Positions 43,197-52,581 of a stretch of 64,000 nucleotides of DNA are shown here, piece after piece. The DNA is taken from positions 581,611 to 645,610 of the forward strand of contig NZ_HG315684.1 in the NCBI RefSeq assembly GCF_000455365.1, in the 5' to 3' direction. The translations under genes were made by a program, and so were the position numbers. Numbering within the stretch: position 1 is the stretch's first letter; the number at the start of each line of letters is the position of its first letter. A model generated the notes under the pieces. That model was not told the origin of the DNA. It was given only the letters and a program-made list of their open reading frames with translations, and made no database searches. This stretch comes from Halopiger djelfimassiliensis. Its GTDB lineage: Archaea; Halobacteriota; Halobacteria; Halobacteriales; Natrialbaceae.

Positions 43197-44138
43197 TTAA
43201 ATTTGGTCCTCGAAGTACTCAAGAGTCTTCCGGAGTCCCTCACGCAACTCGACTTCGGTTTCATAATCGAGGATTTGACGAGCCTTGGATAGATCAGGAC
43301 GTCGACGACTAGGATCGTCTTCGGGTAAAGGTTCGTGCGTAATGCCACTTTCCGTCCCGGAAATGTCGATGATAGTTTCTGCTAGCTCATGAATTGTCCT
43401 CTCATCTTCGTTGCCTAGATTAATGACCTCACCAGCCAATCCATCTGCTTGCATCGTTTTCTCGATTCCTCGAATGAGATCGGAAACATAGCAGAATGAG
43501 CGTGTCTGTGATCCATCACCATAGACAGTCAAATCTTCGCCTTTGAGCGCTTGTGTGATGAAATTCGGAACAACACGGCCATCGTCCATGTGCATTCTCG
43601 GTCCATATGTATTGAAAATACGGACAGTCCGAACATCAAGATCGTGTTTGTTATTATACGCTACTGTCAGGGTTTCACCGAACCGCTTAGATTCATCATA
43701 GCAACCCCTTGGCCCTCGAATATTTACGTTACCGTTATATGATTCATTTTGTGGATGGACCTCCGGATCGCCGTATACTTCACTGGTAGAGGCAAAGAGC
43801 ATCTTCGCGTCGTGTTCGACTGCATAGTCGAGAAGGTTTCTTGTCCCCTTAGTATTTGCTAATGCAATTCGGACAGGGTATTTCTGGAAATCCTTCGGTG
43901 AAGCCCGGGAAGCAAGATGATAGATTTCGTCGACTGGTGGTAGATCGAGTGGTTCACGTATATCTGCTTCGATAACTTCAAAATTGCCGCTCGAGGTTAG
44001 GTGGGATATATTTTCCCTACTACCACTCCCAAAATTATCTATACAAAATACATCGTAACCATCGTTTAGAAGTGACTCGCATAGATGGCTCCCAACAAAG
44101 CCGCTGCCACCGGCTACAAGGGCAGACTGAGATTTCAT
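43197..44138 (-). CDS. UDP-glucuronate decarboxylase-like SDR (UDP-xylose synthase)
   Basis: 313 aa. [19 protein letters not shown] (NAD site), [68 protein letters not shown] (Tyr-x3-Lys) and [12 protein letters not shown] match UXS enzymes motif by motif. It would decarboxylate UDP-glucuronate, itself the product of the AglM-like dehydrogenase, to UDP-xylose. The only oddity is N in place of W in the YWG-x-VN motif (YNGNVN). Probably co-transcribed with the GT61-like gene. Confidence 0.86.
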   Translation of the reverse strand: MKSQSALVAGGSGFVGSHLCESLLNDGYDVFCIDNFGSGSRENISHLTSSGNFEVIEADIREPLDLPPVDEIYHLASRASPKDFQKYPVRIALANTKGTRNLLDYAVEHDAKMLFASTSEVYGDPEVHPQNESYNGNVNIRGPRGCYDESKRFGETLTVAYNNKHDLDVRTVRIFNTYGPRMHMDDGRVVPNFITQALKGEDLTVYGDGSQTRSFCYVSDLIRGIEKTMQADGLAGEVINLGNEDERTIHELAETIIDISGTESGITHEPLPEDDPSRRRPDLSKARQILDYETEVELREGLRKTLEYFEDQI

Positions 44139-44223
44139 ACCACGATTAACTCAGTCCTGGTACTTATCCCGTTCGAAAAGCCAAAGACAATTCTTTTTGC
44201 CATTCCAGAATTCACCTACATAT

Positions 44224-45324
44224 ATGGCAGGATCTCTTCGAGTGCTTCTCGTAACACTAAACTATCCGCCACCGCCGGGTGGAATTCAAACTATCGTAAA
44301 AAATCTTGAAAGAGGGCTAAAAGAACTCGGGCACGAAGTGGAAGTTCTCCATATAGACAGGAGCGACTTCGACTGGTCGATTAGCGACTTACTCCCGAAA
44401 CCACGCTGGTACTACTCCGTTGAGGGATTCACTTCCCGAGATTACGTTTATATGAATGCCGTCTACCGCCAAACCGTTGAGGCCATTAGAACATTCGAAC
44501 CAGACGTTGTCCACGCTATGCACGTGAAGGATTGGCCCGCGATTGTCGCTGCTCAAGAACGAGATATTCCGACTGCACTCTCAACATATGCGCTGGAGTT
44601 AGGAAATCGACCTCTCGCCTCTCGAGCGATCCGAGATGTAGATGTCGTGCATGCCCTCACTGAGTTCACAGAATCGTTGATAGATGACGTTGCACCGGAT
44701 CACGTCAAAACGGAAATCATTCCTCCATCAATCGATATCGATGAATACCATCGTGCAGTACGGAGGATAAACGGAAACGAACGAGGTGATGTGGTAACTA
44801 TGTCTCGGTTTGTTGATCGAAAGAACCTCGAGACGATAATTAGAGCTTGGAAACAGCTTGAAGACGATGTTCGAGGTAAGAGAGAACTAGTTGTAGCAGG
44901 AGATGGAGAAAACCGAAACGAATTAGAGCGACTCGCTTCCGATACGGACGATATCCATTTCCCTGGCTGGGTTAACGGTAAAGAGAAACGTGAATTACTT
45001 GCCAAATCCGACGTGTTCGCGATGGTTCCACGTCGAAACGGGTACGACGTGGAAGGTTTTGGAATTGTATATATCGAAGCCCAAGCTGCCAAAACTCCCG
45101 TGATAGGATCGAAACACGGGGGGGCGCCGGAAGCCATTGATGATGCAGGTATTATCGTCGACAATGAAAACGATCCCAAAGAAGTCGCCGAGGCCATTCG
45201 CACGTTGATCGCAGACGAAGAAATCCGAGAGACAAAGCTCTCAAACGCCGCTGAACGGATTCGCAACTTCGACATTCCGCACGTCGCAGAACGCCATGTT
45301 GAAATGTACAATCGCGTTCGATAA
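44224..45324 (+). CDS. glycosyltransferase family 4
   Basis: 366 aa. N-terminal LLVTLNYPPPPGGIQTIVKNLERGLKELGHEVEVL, acceptor-domain VVHAMHVKDWP, and the donor domain VVTMSRFVDRKNLETIIRAW, LVVAGDGENRNELE, DVFAMVPRRNGYDVEGFGIVYIEAQA with the E-x7-E retaining motif (EGFGIVYIE). I start at the ATG at 44224; an in-frame ATG at 44197 would add nine residues. The donor sugar is unknown. Divergent from the UXS-like gene. Confidence 0.87.
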   Translation: MAGSLRVLLVTLNYPPPPGGIQTIVKNLERGLKELGHEVEVLHIDRSDFDWSISDLLPKPRWYYSVEGFTSRDYVYMNAVYRQTVEAIRTFEPDVVHAMHVKDWPAIVAAQERDIPTALSTYALELGNRPLASRAIRDVDVVHALTEFTESLIDDVAPDHVKTEIIPPSIDIDEYHRAVRRINGNERGDVVTMSRFVDRKNLETIIRAWKQLEDDVRGKRELVVAGDGENRNELERLASDTDDIHFPGWVNGKEKRELLAKSDVFAMVPRRNGYDVEGFGIVYIEAQAAKTPVIGSKHGGAPEAIDDAGIIVDNENDPKEVAEAIRTLIADEEIRETKLSNAAERIRNFDIPHVAERHVEMYNRVR

Positions 45325-45370
45325 ATCGATAAGCAGTACGCTTATTTGTCTTAGTTCCGGTCGTTCTCAT

Positions 45371-46429
45371 ATGAGTCGGCCTTCACATATTTTGGTCACC
45401 GGTGGTGCGGGGTTCGTAGGTAGTCACGCTGCGGAATTCTACGCTGAGCGGGGAGCCAAAGTAACTGTGTACGACAATATGAGCCGTGTTTCGTCCCTCG
45501 AGACGGCCGATGAAACGAGAAATACTGCGTCTTTTAACCGAGACTACCTCGAAGAGAACTATCCAGAGATATCATTCATCGATGGTGATGTACGCAACCG
45601 TAAACGTCTTTTCGATGTCGTTGAAGGCCACGATGCTATCGTTCATACCGCTGGACAAGTGGCTGTAACTGCCTCTTTGAACGATCCACATTATGATTTT
45701 CAGGTTAATGCAGAGGGGACGTTTAACATCTTAGATGCCGCTTCGGCGGCGGAAAGCGATCCAGCAGTTGTATTCGCCTCAACTAATAAAGTGTATGGCG
45801 ACAATGTTAACGAAATCCCAGTTAAAGAAGTGAACAGTAGGTACTGGTACGATAGCCCAGAATACAATGACGGCATACCTGAATCACTCTCTATTGATGA
45901 TTGTGAACACACTCCTTATGGCGTATCGAAATTAGCCGGTGATCTCTACGTACAAGACTATGCGGCGCGGAATGAGGTTGATGCAGCTGCGTTCAGAATG
46001 AGTTGTATATACGGACCCCGTCAGTTTGGGAATGAGGATCAAGGATGGGTTGCTCATTTCGCAATTAGTGCAAAACGAGATGAACCAATTACGGTTTTTG
46101 GAGATGGGAAACAAGTCCGAGATGTACTATATGTGACTGATCTGATTGATGCTTACGATTCATTCCTCTCTGATCCAACAAATAAACCAGCCGTATTCAA
46201 CATGGGAGGTGGACCAGAGAACACAACAAGTCTTCTTGAGCTATTGGAAATCCTAGGGGAAAACCACGGTTGGGAAGCGGATGTCACTTATGATGAGTGG
46301 CGGGAAGGAGACCAGAAGGTATACGTCTCAGATATTTCTCGTGCAAAGGAACATTTAAATTGGAAACCTAAAGTAGATTTTAATGAAGGTGTTGAGCGGT
46401 ATGCAGAATGGCTATCAACTATCGAATAA
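45371..46429 (+). CDS. CDP-paratose/tyvelose 2-epimerase-like SDR
   Basis: 352-aa extended SDR. ILVTGGAGFVGSHAAEFYAERG; HTAGQVAVTASLNDPHYDFQVNAEGTFN; FASTNKVYGDNVNEIP; TPYGVSKLAGDLYVQDYA; MSCIYGPRQFGNEDQGWVAHFAI. This run of motifs is characteristic of CDP-paratose 2-epimerase (RfbE) and relatives, which invert C2 of CDP-3,6-dideoxyhexoses. Whether this enzyme works on a dideoxy sugar here is unproven because the CDP-dideoxyhexose pathway genes (rfbFGH, rfbS) are not in the window. Confidence 0.8.
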   Translation: MSRPSHILVTGGAGFVGSHAAEFYAERGAKVTVYDNMSRVSSLETADETRNTASFNRDYLEENYPEISFIDGDVRNRKRLFDVVEGHDAIVHTAGQVAVTASLNDPHYDFQVNAEGTFNILDAASAAESDPAVVFASTNKVYGDNVNEIPVKEVNSRYWYDSPEYNDGIPESLSIDDCEHTPYGVSKLAGDLYVQDYAARNEVDAAAFRMSCIYGPRQFGNEDQGWVAHFAISAKRDEPITVFGDGKQVRDVLYVTDLIDAYDSFLSDPTNKPAVFNMGGGPENTTSLLELLEILGENHGWEADVTYDEWREGDQKVYVSDISRAKEHLNWKPKVDFNEGVERYAEWLSTIE

Positions 46430-46432
46430 TAT

Positions 46433-47347
46433 ATGCCATCGTTAAACAGTCCGGTTGCTATCTTTGTGTTTAACCGACCTGAGACGACTAAGAAGGTTTT
46501 TGAGATGATTCGAGATGTAGAGCCTGACACACTTTACGTTGTGGCTGATGGTCCGCGTGCTGATATCGAGAGTGATCAAGAAAAATGTCGACGAACACGT
46601 GCAATAACCGAAAACGTTGATTGGAACTGTACAGTTCATCGCGAATACGCAGTAGAAAATCTGGGTCTAAAGAGACGCTTCGTTACCGGCCTTGAGACGA
46701 TTTTTTCGAATGAAGACCGTGCGATTATTCTGGAAGACGATTGTGTTCCAAACCACGATTTCTTCATATTTTGCGATGAAATGCTAGAAAGATACGAAGA
46801 CGATATGCGAGTTTGGGATATCAGTGGCACAAACTATCTGGGGGAGTGGAAGCCTGAGCAACAGGATTACCACTTCTCGTATTATGGCGGTATATGGGGC
46901 TGGGCAACCTGGCGACGGGCATGGATGAAATACGATCCAAAAATGCGTCTTTGGACCGAAGAAGGGGTACAACATCGACTGAAAGATGTTCTTGCTAGTA
47001 AAAGTCAATATGAGTATCTTCGAACAGTATATGATCGTACCTATCAAGGCGTGATCGAAACATGGGACTATCAGTGGGGGTTCGCGAGACACGTTAATTC
47101 TGGTCTCTCTGTTGTTCCCTCTCGAAATCTAGTTACAAACGTGGGATTTGGAGATCATGCAACGAACACTACTAACGAGGGGTCAAACATGGCCAATATT
47201 CCCAGAGGAAAAATCGATTTTCCCTTGGATTTTCACGACTATGTAGCTGTCGATCGTACATTCGACGAAGAATTTCACAAATTACGAACGTCTTGGTGGG
47301 AACGAAATCCTGTTCTGAGGCGCCTTTCGGATACTGTTTTACGCTGA
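46433..47347 (+). CDS. GT-A-fold sugar transferase
   Basis: 304 aa. IFVFNRPETTKKVFEMI, LYVVADGPRAD, and RAIILEDDCVPNHDFFIFCDEML hold the nucleotide site and metal-binding acidic motif of GT-A enzymes. GGIWGWATWRRAW is a conserved segment in a group of bacterial and archaeal glycosyltransferases close to the O-antigen/HpnI-like sets. It starts 3 bp after the preceding epimerase stop, so the two are coupled and the transferase may use that epimerase's product. Converges with the FkbM gene, overlapping by 9 bp. Confidence 0.78.
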   Translation: MPSLNSPVAIFVFNRPETTKKVFEMIRDVEPDTLYVVADGPRADIESDQEKCRRTRAITENVDWNCTVHREYAVENLGLKRRFVTGLETIFSNEDRAIILEDDCVPNHDFFIFCDEMLERYEDDMRVWDISGTNYLGEWKPEQQDYHFSYYGGIWGWATWRRAWMKYDPKMRLWTEEGVQHRLKDVLASKSQYEYLRTVYDRTYQGVIETWDYQWGFARHVNSGLSVVPSRNLVTNVGFGDHATNTTNEGSNMANIPRGKIDFPLDFHDYVAVDRTFDEEFHKLRTSWWERNPVLRRLSDTVLR

Positions 47348-48034
47348 CTCTAATTCTTCGTCTGTCACTGCTGTCAGCACGTGAATTCCTCTGTCTTCGT
47401 ATTCCGTTTTTTTATCAACGACACTATATCCTGCATTGTTAAGTGCAGCACGAACATCGGACTCTGGCGAGCCGAAAACAGCATGTGTTTCGACAATTAT
47501 ATTCTCTGGCTTTTCATCAAGAGAGTTGATAATACTGATTTCCGCACCTTCACAATCAAGAATGAGTGTATCACAATTTGGTAGTTCATCTGCTGAGATC
47601 CTATCTGCATCTCCTGACTCTCCGTATATCTCTACCTTTTTAGATACAATTGCATGGTGAACCGTCGTCCATTCAGATACTTGAGCGAGTTCAAGCGTTT
47701 CGCGAACGAGTTTGACCTGATCGTGACTTCCTTCATACACCGTAACATGACCGGATGGTCCAGTGAGATTTGCGGCGACAGTACCAGAAACACCTCGCCC
47801 ACCACCGACAATGAGACATCTATCAGTAGTCGCAACGACATCTCGTAGAGCGGCAATGAGTGCACCCTCGTAATTTGGCTGTTCGTCAGTGATATCAAAA
47901 AGTGCTCGGTCTCGGACCGGAACGCCGTTGTATACACCAATCTTTCGTGGAAGTCGGGGCCGAAGATAATAATCATATATTCGACGTAGCATAGTATACA
48001 CTTTGAATCTCTCCAGAAACGTGGGTTGCTTCAT
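47339..48034 (-). CDS. FkbM-family methyltransferase
   Basis: 231 aa from the ATG at 48034 (a TTG 26 codons upstream overlaps the previous gene). CLIVGGGRGVSGTVAANLTGPSGHVTVYEG is a Rossmann-type SAM site, followed by DTLILDCEGAEISIINSL and NIIVETHAVFG. These motifs are those of FkbM-type O-methyltransferases, which methylate sugar hydroxyls. Methylated sugars are known in haloarchaeal N-glycans, so it may cap the glycan. Composition is AT-rich as in its neighbours. Confidence 0.8.
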   Translation of the reverse strand: MKQPTFLERFKVYTMLRRIYDYYLRPRLPRKIGVYNGVPVRDRALFDITDEQPNYEGALIAALRDVVATTDRCLIVGGGRGVSGTVAANLTGPSGHVTVYEGSHDQVKLVRETLELAQVSEWTTVHHAIVSKKVEIYGESGDADRISADELPNCDTLILDCEGAEISIINSLDEKPENIIVETHAVFGSPESDVRAALNNAGYSVVDKKTEYEDRGIHVLTAVTDEELESA

Positions 48035-48108
48035 AATGAATAGTCCAACAGTAACCAGATATTGATTCCTTCGGTCTATTACCCCAAGTGTTGATGTATT
48101 ATGATAAT

Positions 48109-49830
48109 TCAATCGAGATATTCTTGTAGCCAGATCTCGACTGTAGAGAGTTTTGCTAACGGATCAATATGGTTAGTTGTATGAGATTGATGTTGCTTCT
48201 TTAGTTCGTGTACTGCGGTACTATTTATAAATTCTCTCTCAGCTATATCATCAACATATTTATTCACGATATTACGAAGAGCACTACTTTCCCTATACCA
48301 GCGGGCATGTACGGGCTCATTTCCATTCCCAAACAAATCACTGGATTTGAATGAGATGTCGTGCATATATATGGATCGCTTTGGTGCTAAGTTGGTTCGT
48401 TCATACGGTATTTGGTCAATTCCATTATTATGCTGGCGAACAAGTTCCAATTTCAACTTTGAAGAGCTATGACTAAACATATTCATGTATTCGGTAACAG
48501 GACCCCACCGGTAAGCAGGTGGAACTGGAGTGGACTTCTCTATCACGTCACCGTCTGCATGTACACAACGAAACCCAGCAACGGTCCTTTCAATATTTCC
48601 TCTTGCATGGGCGTTTGAGTAATAATTACGGAAAATCAAATCTGTTGATTGTGTATATTTATTTTCATATTCGAAACGTTTATATTCGTCTTCGAAGGTT
48701 TCTCGAATGTTAGGAGTATTAGTCAAAACTCGCTCTGAAATATCAGAACCCCAGTACATAGTAAAGTTCTTCACAGGGTCACCCTGACAAAGATCGTAAG
48801 GTATGTCCTCACCGAATAACTCTCCTTGCCCTGCCCCCCAGAACACGACATTGAGTTCGTCTGGAAACCGTTCTAATTTCCCGGAGATACCGTGTAATTC
48901 ATGCCAAGATTGAAGTCCACTTGTCCGACGTATTGCTTCTTCAATATATTGGGAAGTTGATTCAGGACCATAATCAAGTATTTCATTCTCGACATTAAGG
49001 ACATCAGCTAATCGTCTCGCAGGTCCAATATTCACTCCACCGCCGGGGTTAGCATCATATGTATATGACGTGAGATTTATATCATATTCGGATAGTGCTC
49101 CACTCAATAACCGACTGTCAAGACCACCGGAAAGATACGTCCCTACACGAGAATTATCGGCAACTGTTTTTATAGCATGATCCGTAGCATCCATAAATGC
49201 ATTGTACACATCATTAACATAATTTTCATCGGGTGTCGAAGGACTAAACCTCCAGTACCGATGTGTTTCCATTGTTCCGTTACTCCAACGGAGGTAGGAA
49301 CCAACTGGGAGACACTTAATTCCTTGAATGAGGGTTTTCTTACCCCACGAAAAACCTGTTTGTAGCATCTCACTGATTGCTCTCACGTCAACGTTGGGAT
49401 CATCGAGTACAGGAACAAGTGCACCGGGATGTGTAGCGAATGCCCCCTCCTGTTCTGGAGTATAATAGATCGGTCTTGACCCAATTTTATCAGATGCAAC
49501 GATTAGTTCTTCATCTGTTGCAACAGCTAATACGAAAGAGCCGTTCAACTGAGAAAGATTTTCATTGGGATTGTCGATAATTTTTTCAAGATTCTCACTC
49601 AGACTCTTTGTTTCGTTTAGTCCAGTAATATAACCATATACCATCCCCTCGATAAGATCCGTCGAAATAACAGACCAGTCACCAGGATCATGATCACCGT
49701 GGTGATAGAATCCGAGTCGATACGTGTCCGTTTGGGATTCAGTGTACTCATACCATTGCTCGTACTTAAACCGATCACTGGACGAAAAGATACGGGATTT
49801 CCCTGAAGCGTCACCAAATAACTCAACCAT
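48109..49830 (-). CDS. asparagine-synthase-like amidotransferase
   Basis: 573 aa. N-terminal glutaminase-like half (LNGSFVLAVATDEELIVASDKIGSRPIYYT) followed by a synthetase domain with the ATP-binding PP-loop VGTYLSGGLDSRLLSGALSEY and a later GAGQGELFGED. The class II glutaminase Cys expected at position 2 is missing (protein begins MVELFG), so it cannot take nitrogen from glutamine in the usual way; it may use free ammonia or another nucleophile. In a glycan island the most likely role is amidation or acyl attachment to a uronic acid. Runs toward the FkbM gene on the same strand. Confidence 0.82.
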   Translation of the reverse strand: MVELFGDASGKSRIFSSSDRFKYEQWYEYTESQTDTYRLGFYHHGDHDPGDWSVISTDLIEGMVYGYITGLNETKSLSENLEKIIDNPNENLSQLNGSFVLAVATDEELIVASDKIGSRPIYYTPEQEGAFATHPGALVPVLDDPNVDVRAISEMLQTGFSWGKKTLIQGIKCLPVGSYLRWSNGTMETHRYWRFSPSTPDENYVNDVYNAFMDATDHAIKTVADNSRVGTYLSGGLDSRLLSGALSEYDINLTSYTYDANPGGGVNIGPARRLADVLNVENEILDYGPESTSQYIEEAIRRTSGLQSWHELHGISGKLERFPDELNVVFWGAGQGELFGEDIPYDLCQGDPVKNFTMYWGSDISERVLTNTPNIRETFEDEYKRFEYENKYTQSTDLIFRNYYSNAHARGNIERTVAGFRCVHADGDVIEKSTPVPPAYRWGPVTEYMNMFSHSSSKLKLELVRQHNNGIDQIPYERTNLAPKRSIYMHDISFKSSDLFGNGNEPVHARWYRESSALRNIVNKYVDDIAEREFINSTAVHELKKQHQSHTTNHIDPLAKLSTVEIWLQEYLD

Positions 49831-49911
49831 TTAGTCGAAAAGGTATTTGCTTGTTGTTAAAATTTTGGGCCCAAAGTCCGACATATGACACCACACTGTG
49901 GTAGTATTTAA

Positions 49912-51159
49912 TTACATTCCCCACATATCTTGGTAAATATTATAGTATTTATTTGCGACTTCTGTTTTCTTATACCTATCAACTGCTCGTTTTCGTGCTT
50001 TTTGACCGAGAATAGTGTTCCGTGCAGAATCCTCTATCACCCAATTAATTCCTTGTCGTAAACTTTCTATATCGTATGGTTCTGCGAGGTATCCGCTTTC
50101 TCTGTGGTCAATAATATCTTTTGGACCAGTCGCATCGAATGCAATGACGGGAGTTCCACATGCAAGTGATTCTGAAACGGTTTGGCCGAATCCCTCATAT
50201 CGTGACGGAACTACCATCGCATCAGCTGCACTATATAACAGCACTAAACTAGGATCGTCGTGAAGATAACCGACGTAATTCGATTGGAAGCCAAAATCCG
50301 GCGGGTCTTCAGGTTCTTCTGCCCCAAATATCACTAGCTCTAGGTCTACTGAAGTGGACAGTTCTTGGAGCGCCTCCTGGAGCAAGTCTGCGCCTTTTCG
50401 ATGGTCTCCCATCGGGTTTACGGCTCCAAAGAGTAGAAGTTGCTTGTCCTCCGGCAGATCGAACAACTCACGGCCCAGCATACTGTCTCGAGGCCTGTAG
50501 ACGTCGGTATCGAGTGCGTTCGGGATCACTTCGATTCGGTGATCGCCGAACAACGAACTCTTGCGGGCTTGGTCGGCGAGCCACGTGCTCGGCGTCACGA
50601 CAGTCAGATCGAGATCGTCCCAGTGGAAGTGCTTCCGATGCCATGTGAGTCGCGAGAGATCGTAGCTGGAATCGCTTCCGAGTTGTGGGCACGCCCCGCA
50701 CTTGTCTTCGAAGCCGTCACAGCCGTAGGCGTAGTGGCAGCCGCCGGTGAGCGCACTCATATCGGGAAGCCGCCAGACGAGGGGACGATCGATTTGACCG
50801 ATAGATCGAATGGACATCGCCCCGCGACCCAACCAGTTGAGGTGGACCACATCGGGGTCAATGCGTTCGATGGTCCGGTTCATCCGTTCCGGAAGCCAGT
50901 TGATCATAAATCCGCTCGATCGACCGTACCACCGAAGCGGTAGCATGTCCACGTGTGGACGGGCGAGACTCCATGCGGTCTCGAGTTTCGAGGACGGACC
51001 CGTTATTGTGGCGTCGTTCGTCGACTTTTCCTGAACGAGCATTCGTGAGTCGACGCCGATCGATCTGAGCGCGTGATGAATTCGTTTCGTCGCCGTCGCT
51101 GATCCGCCCGTATCCGAGGCGTTGACGAGAAGCGGACGAAGGTCTGTATTTCGAGTCAT
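49912..51159 (-). CDS. glycosyltransferase family 4, compositional mosaic
   Basis: 415 aa. N-terminal half: LLVNASDTGGSATATKRIHHALRSIGVDS, DVVHLNWLGRGAMS, and a Cys-rich insert GGCHYAYGCDGFEDKCGACPQLG that may bind zinc. C-terminal half: LLLFGAVNPMGDHRKGADLLQEAL, and PSRYEGFGQTVSESLACGTPVIAFDATG (E-x7-E). The Cys-rich WRLPDM...CGACPQL segment is typical of a GT4 subset. The DNA for the N-terminal half (above about 50.45 kb) is GC-rich like the chromosome and the C-terminal half is AT-rich, which suggests a recombination joint inside the gene. Confidence 0.87.
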   Translation of the reverse strand: MTRNTDLRPLLVNASDTGGSATATKRIHHALRSIGVDSRMLVQEKSTNDATITGPSSKLETAWSLARPHVDMLPLRWYGRSSGFMINWLPERMNRTIERIDPDVVHLNWLGRGAMSIRSIGQIDRPLVWRLPDMSALTGGCHYAYGCDGFEDKCGACPQLGSDSSYDLSRLTWHRKHFHWDDLDLTVVTPSTWLADQARKSSLFGDHRIEVIPNALDTDVYRPRDSMLGRELFDLPEDKQLLLFGAVNPMGDHRKGADLLQEALQELSTSVDLELVIFGAEEPEDPPDFGFQSNYVGYLHDDPSLVLLYSAADAMVVPSRYEGFGQTVSESLACGTPVIAFDATGPKDIIDHRESGYLAEPYDIESLRQGINWVIEDSARNTILGQKARKRAVDRYKKTEVANKYYNIYQDMWGM

Positions 51160-51296
51160 TGTCGAGACCGAAACGAGCAGCGGGATCGACTGCTGCTACG
51201 AGAAGCGTTCTCGGGTCTAACTAAAAACGTTCTCATCGAACGGATCGGTCGTCGAATAGACGCTACTGTTCCCGGTGTCTCGGTCAGTACTGAAAT

Positions 51297-51500
51297 TTAG
51301 AGATACCCGAGATTTTCGAGATGGGTTCGAGCACCCGTGTCGCGGGTTAGATCCGGTTCGATCGAGGGTTCGTAGGTCTCCTCATCTACATCGCTTGTGG
51401 TTACCGGGGGACGGGACAGTAGGGGGGGGGACTTTCCGTTGACGTATGCAGTCTTCGAGATTCGGTCCAGTATCGGTCTCGGAACGTGAGTAACATCCAT
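51297..51500 (-). pseudogene. C-terminal remnant of a sulfatase-like gene
   Basis: 67-codon frame ending THLENLGYL. The terminal L-x-x-LGY is shared with the two sulfatase-like genes of the island (LRDLGYA, LRELGYM), and the preceding acidic linker resembles sulfatase tails. No AlkP catalytic motif remains. Together with an even shorter open tail at 51523-51580 (ends FIDEVEAM) it marks the 440 bp between the GT4 and AglG-like genes as a graveyard of partly deleted genes. Confidence 0.35.
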
Positions 51501-51598
51501 TCGATAGTCGTACTACCGACGGACTACATCGCTTCTACCTCGTCGATGAACTCGTCTTCCTCTTGGGCGGCCTGCTGATTAGAGATTCATTATCTCGC

Positions 51599-52558
51599 TC
51601 AGTTGTTAACCACAGCGTCATTATCAACAGTCAAACTCGAGCGATCGACCGACAGCAGTCCGTACAGATACCCGAAACCAACTGCGGCGGTGAAAACGAA
51701 GATCGACAAAAGTTGTTTCGCTTTCGGTGCCGATGGTTGCCGAACGAGATGTGACAATCGTGATGGAACGAACTCGAGCATGAGTTGCTGTAGATACTCG
51801 TTTTTGTCCCCTTTTGCCTCGGGCAAGAGCAGATCCATGATCCGTTTCGAGTAGCCTTGCCAGAACGACCGAAAAACGAGCCAGCGGAAGTCGCCGCGGT
51901 AGTCGAACAGTTTGTGGTTCACCACGGCGTCGGTGTTGTAGATCACGCCTTTGCCGTACGCGTTGGCCATCCGGATACAGACGGGGGCTTCGTGTGCCTG
52001 AATGTGTTTATCTCCTTTCCGTCCGGTATTCTCGTCGTAGCCGCCGACGTTCAGAAACACGTCACGTCGAAACGAGATGTTTGATCCGTACGTGTTCCGG
52101 AGTTCCTCCATGTGTTCGCCCATGCCGCGCTCGTCACAGCCGACGAGCCAGTAGAACTCCGCGGGGAAGAAATCGGGTTTTTCGGTCACCCAGTCCGGCT
52201 TGGCGTGGCCACCGACGGCGATCGCATCGGTCTCGTCGTATACCCGAGCCAGTTCCGCAACCCAGTCCGGTTCCGCGACGGCGTCGTCGTCGATAAACGC
52301 GACCACCTCACCCGTCGCGAGTTCGGCACCGCGAGTTCGACTATAGGAAATACCCTGGTTTTCCTCGTTACAGTGAAGGACGACGTTCTCGAGGTCCCCG
52401 TAATCCTCGCAGACGCGATCGAAGACGTCTTCGTTGCCGTCGACGACGATAACGATCTCGAGTGGCTCGTACGTCTGTGCGAGAACGCTATCGACGCATT
52501 CGGAGAAGACGTCGTAGCGGTCCATCGCATACGTGCAAATGACGACGGAGACCTTCAT
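51599..52558 (-). CDS. aglG: AglG-like dolichol-linked glycosyltransferase
   Basis: 319-aa family 2 transferase. SVVICTYAMDRYDVFSECVDSVLAQTY, VVDGNEDVFDRV, then NQGISYSRTRGAELATGEVVAFIDDDAVAEPDWV with the DDD metal site; GCDERGMGEH and GSNISFRRDVFLNVGGYDENTG follow; one membrane helix near the C-terminus (about 285-305). This matches the AglG/AglI/AglE group that adds the second to fourth sugars; AglG (glucuronosyl) is the best fit. Divergent from aglB and shares an identical core promoter with it. Confidence 0.83.
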   Translation of the reverse strand: MKVSVVICTYAMDRYDVFSECVDSVLAQTYEPLEIVIVVDGNEDVFDRVCEDYGDLENVVLHCNEENQGISYSRTRGAELATGEVVAFIDDDAVAEPDWVAELARVYDETDAIAVGGHAKPDWVTEKPDFFPAEFYWLVGCDERGMGEHMEELRNTYGSNISFRRDVFLNVGGYDENTGRKGDKHIQAHEAPVCIRMANAYGKGVIYNTDAVVNHKLFDYRGDFRWLVFRSFWQGYSKRIMDLLLPEAKGDKNEYLQQLMLEFVPSRLSHLVRQPSAPKAKQLLSIFVFTAAVGFGYLYGLLSVDRSSLTVDNDAVVNN

Positions 52559-52581
52559 CGGGGATCGATTGCGGTGAACAC

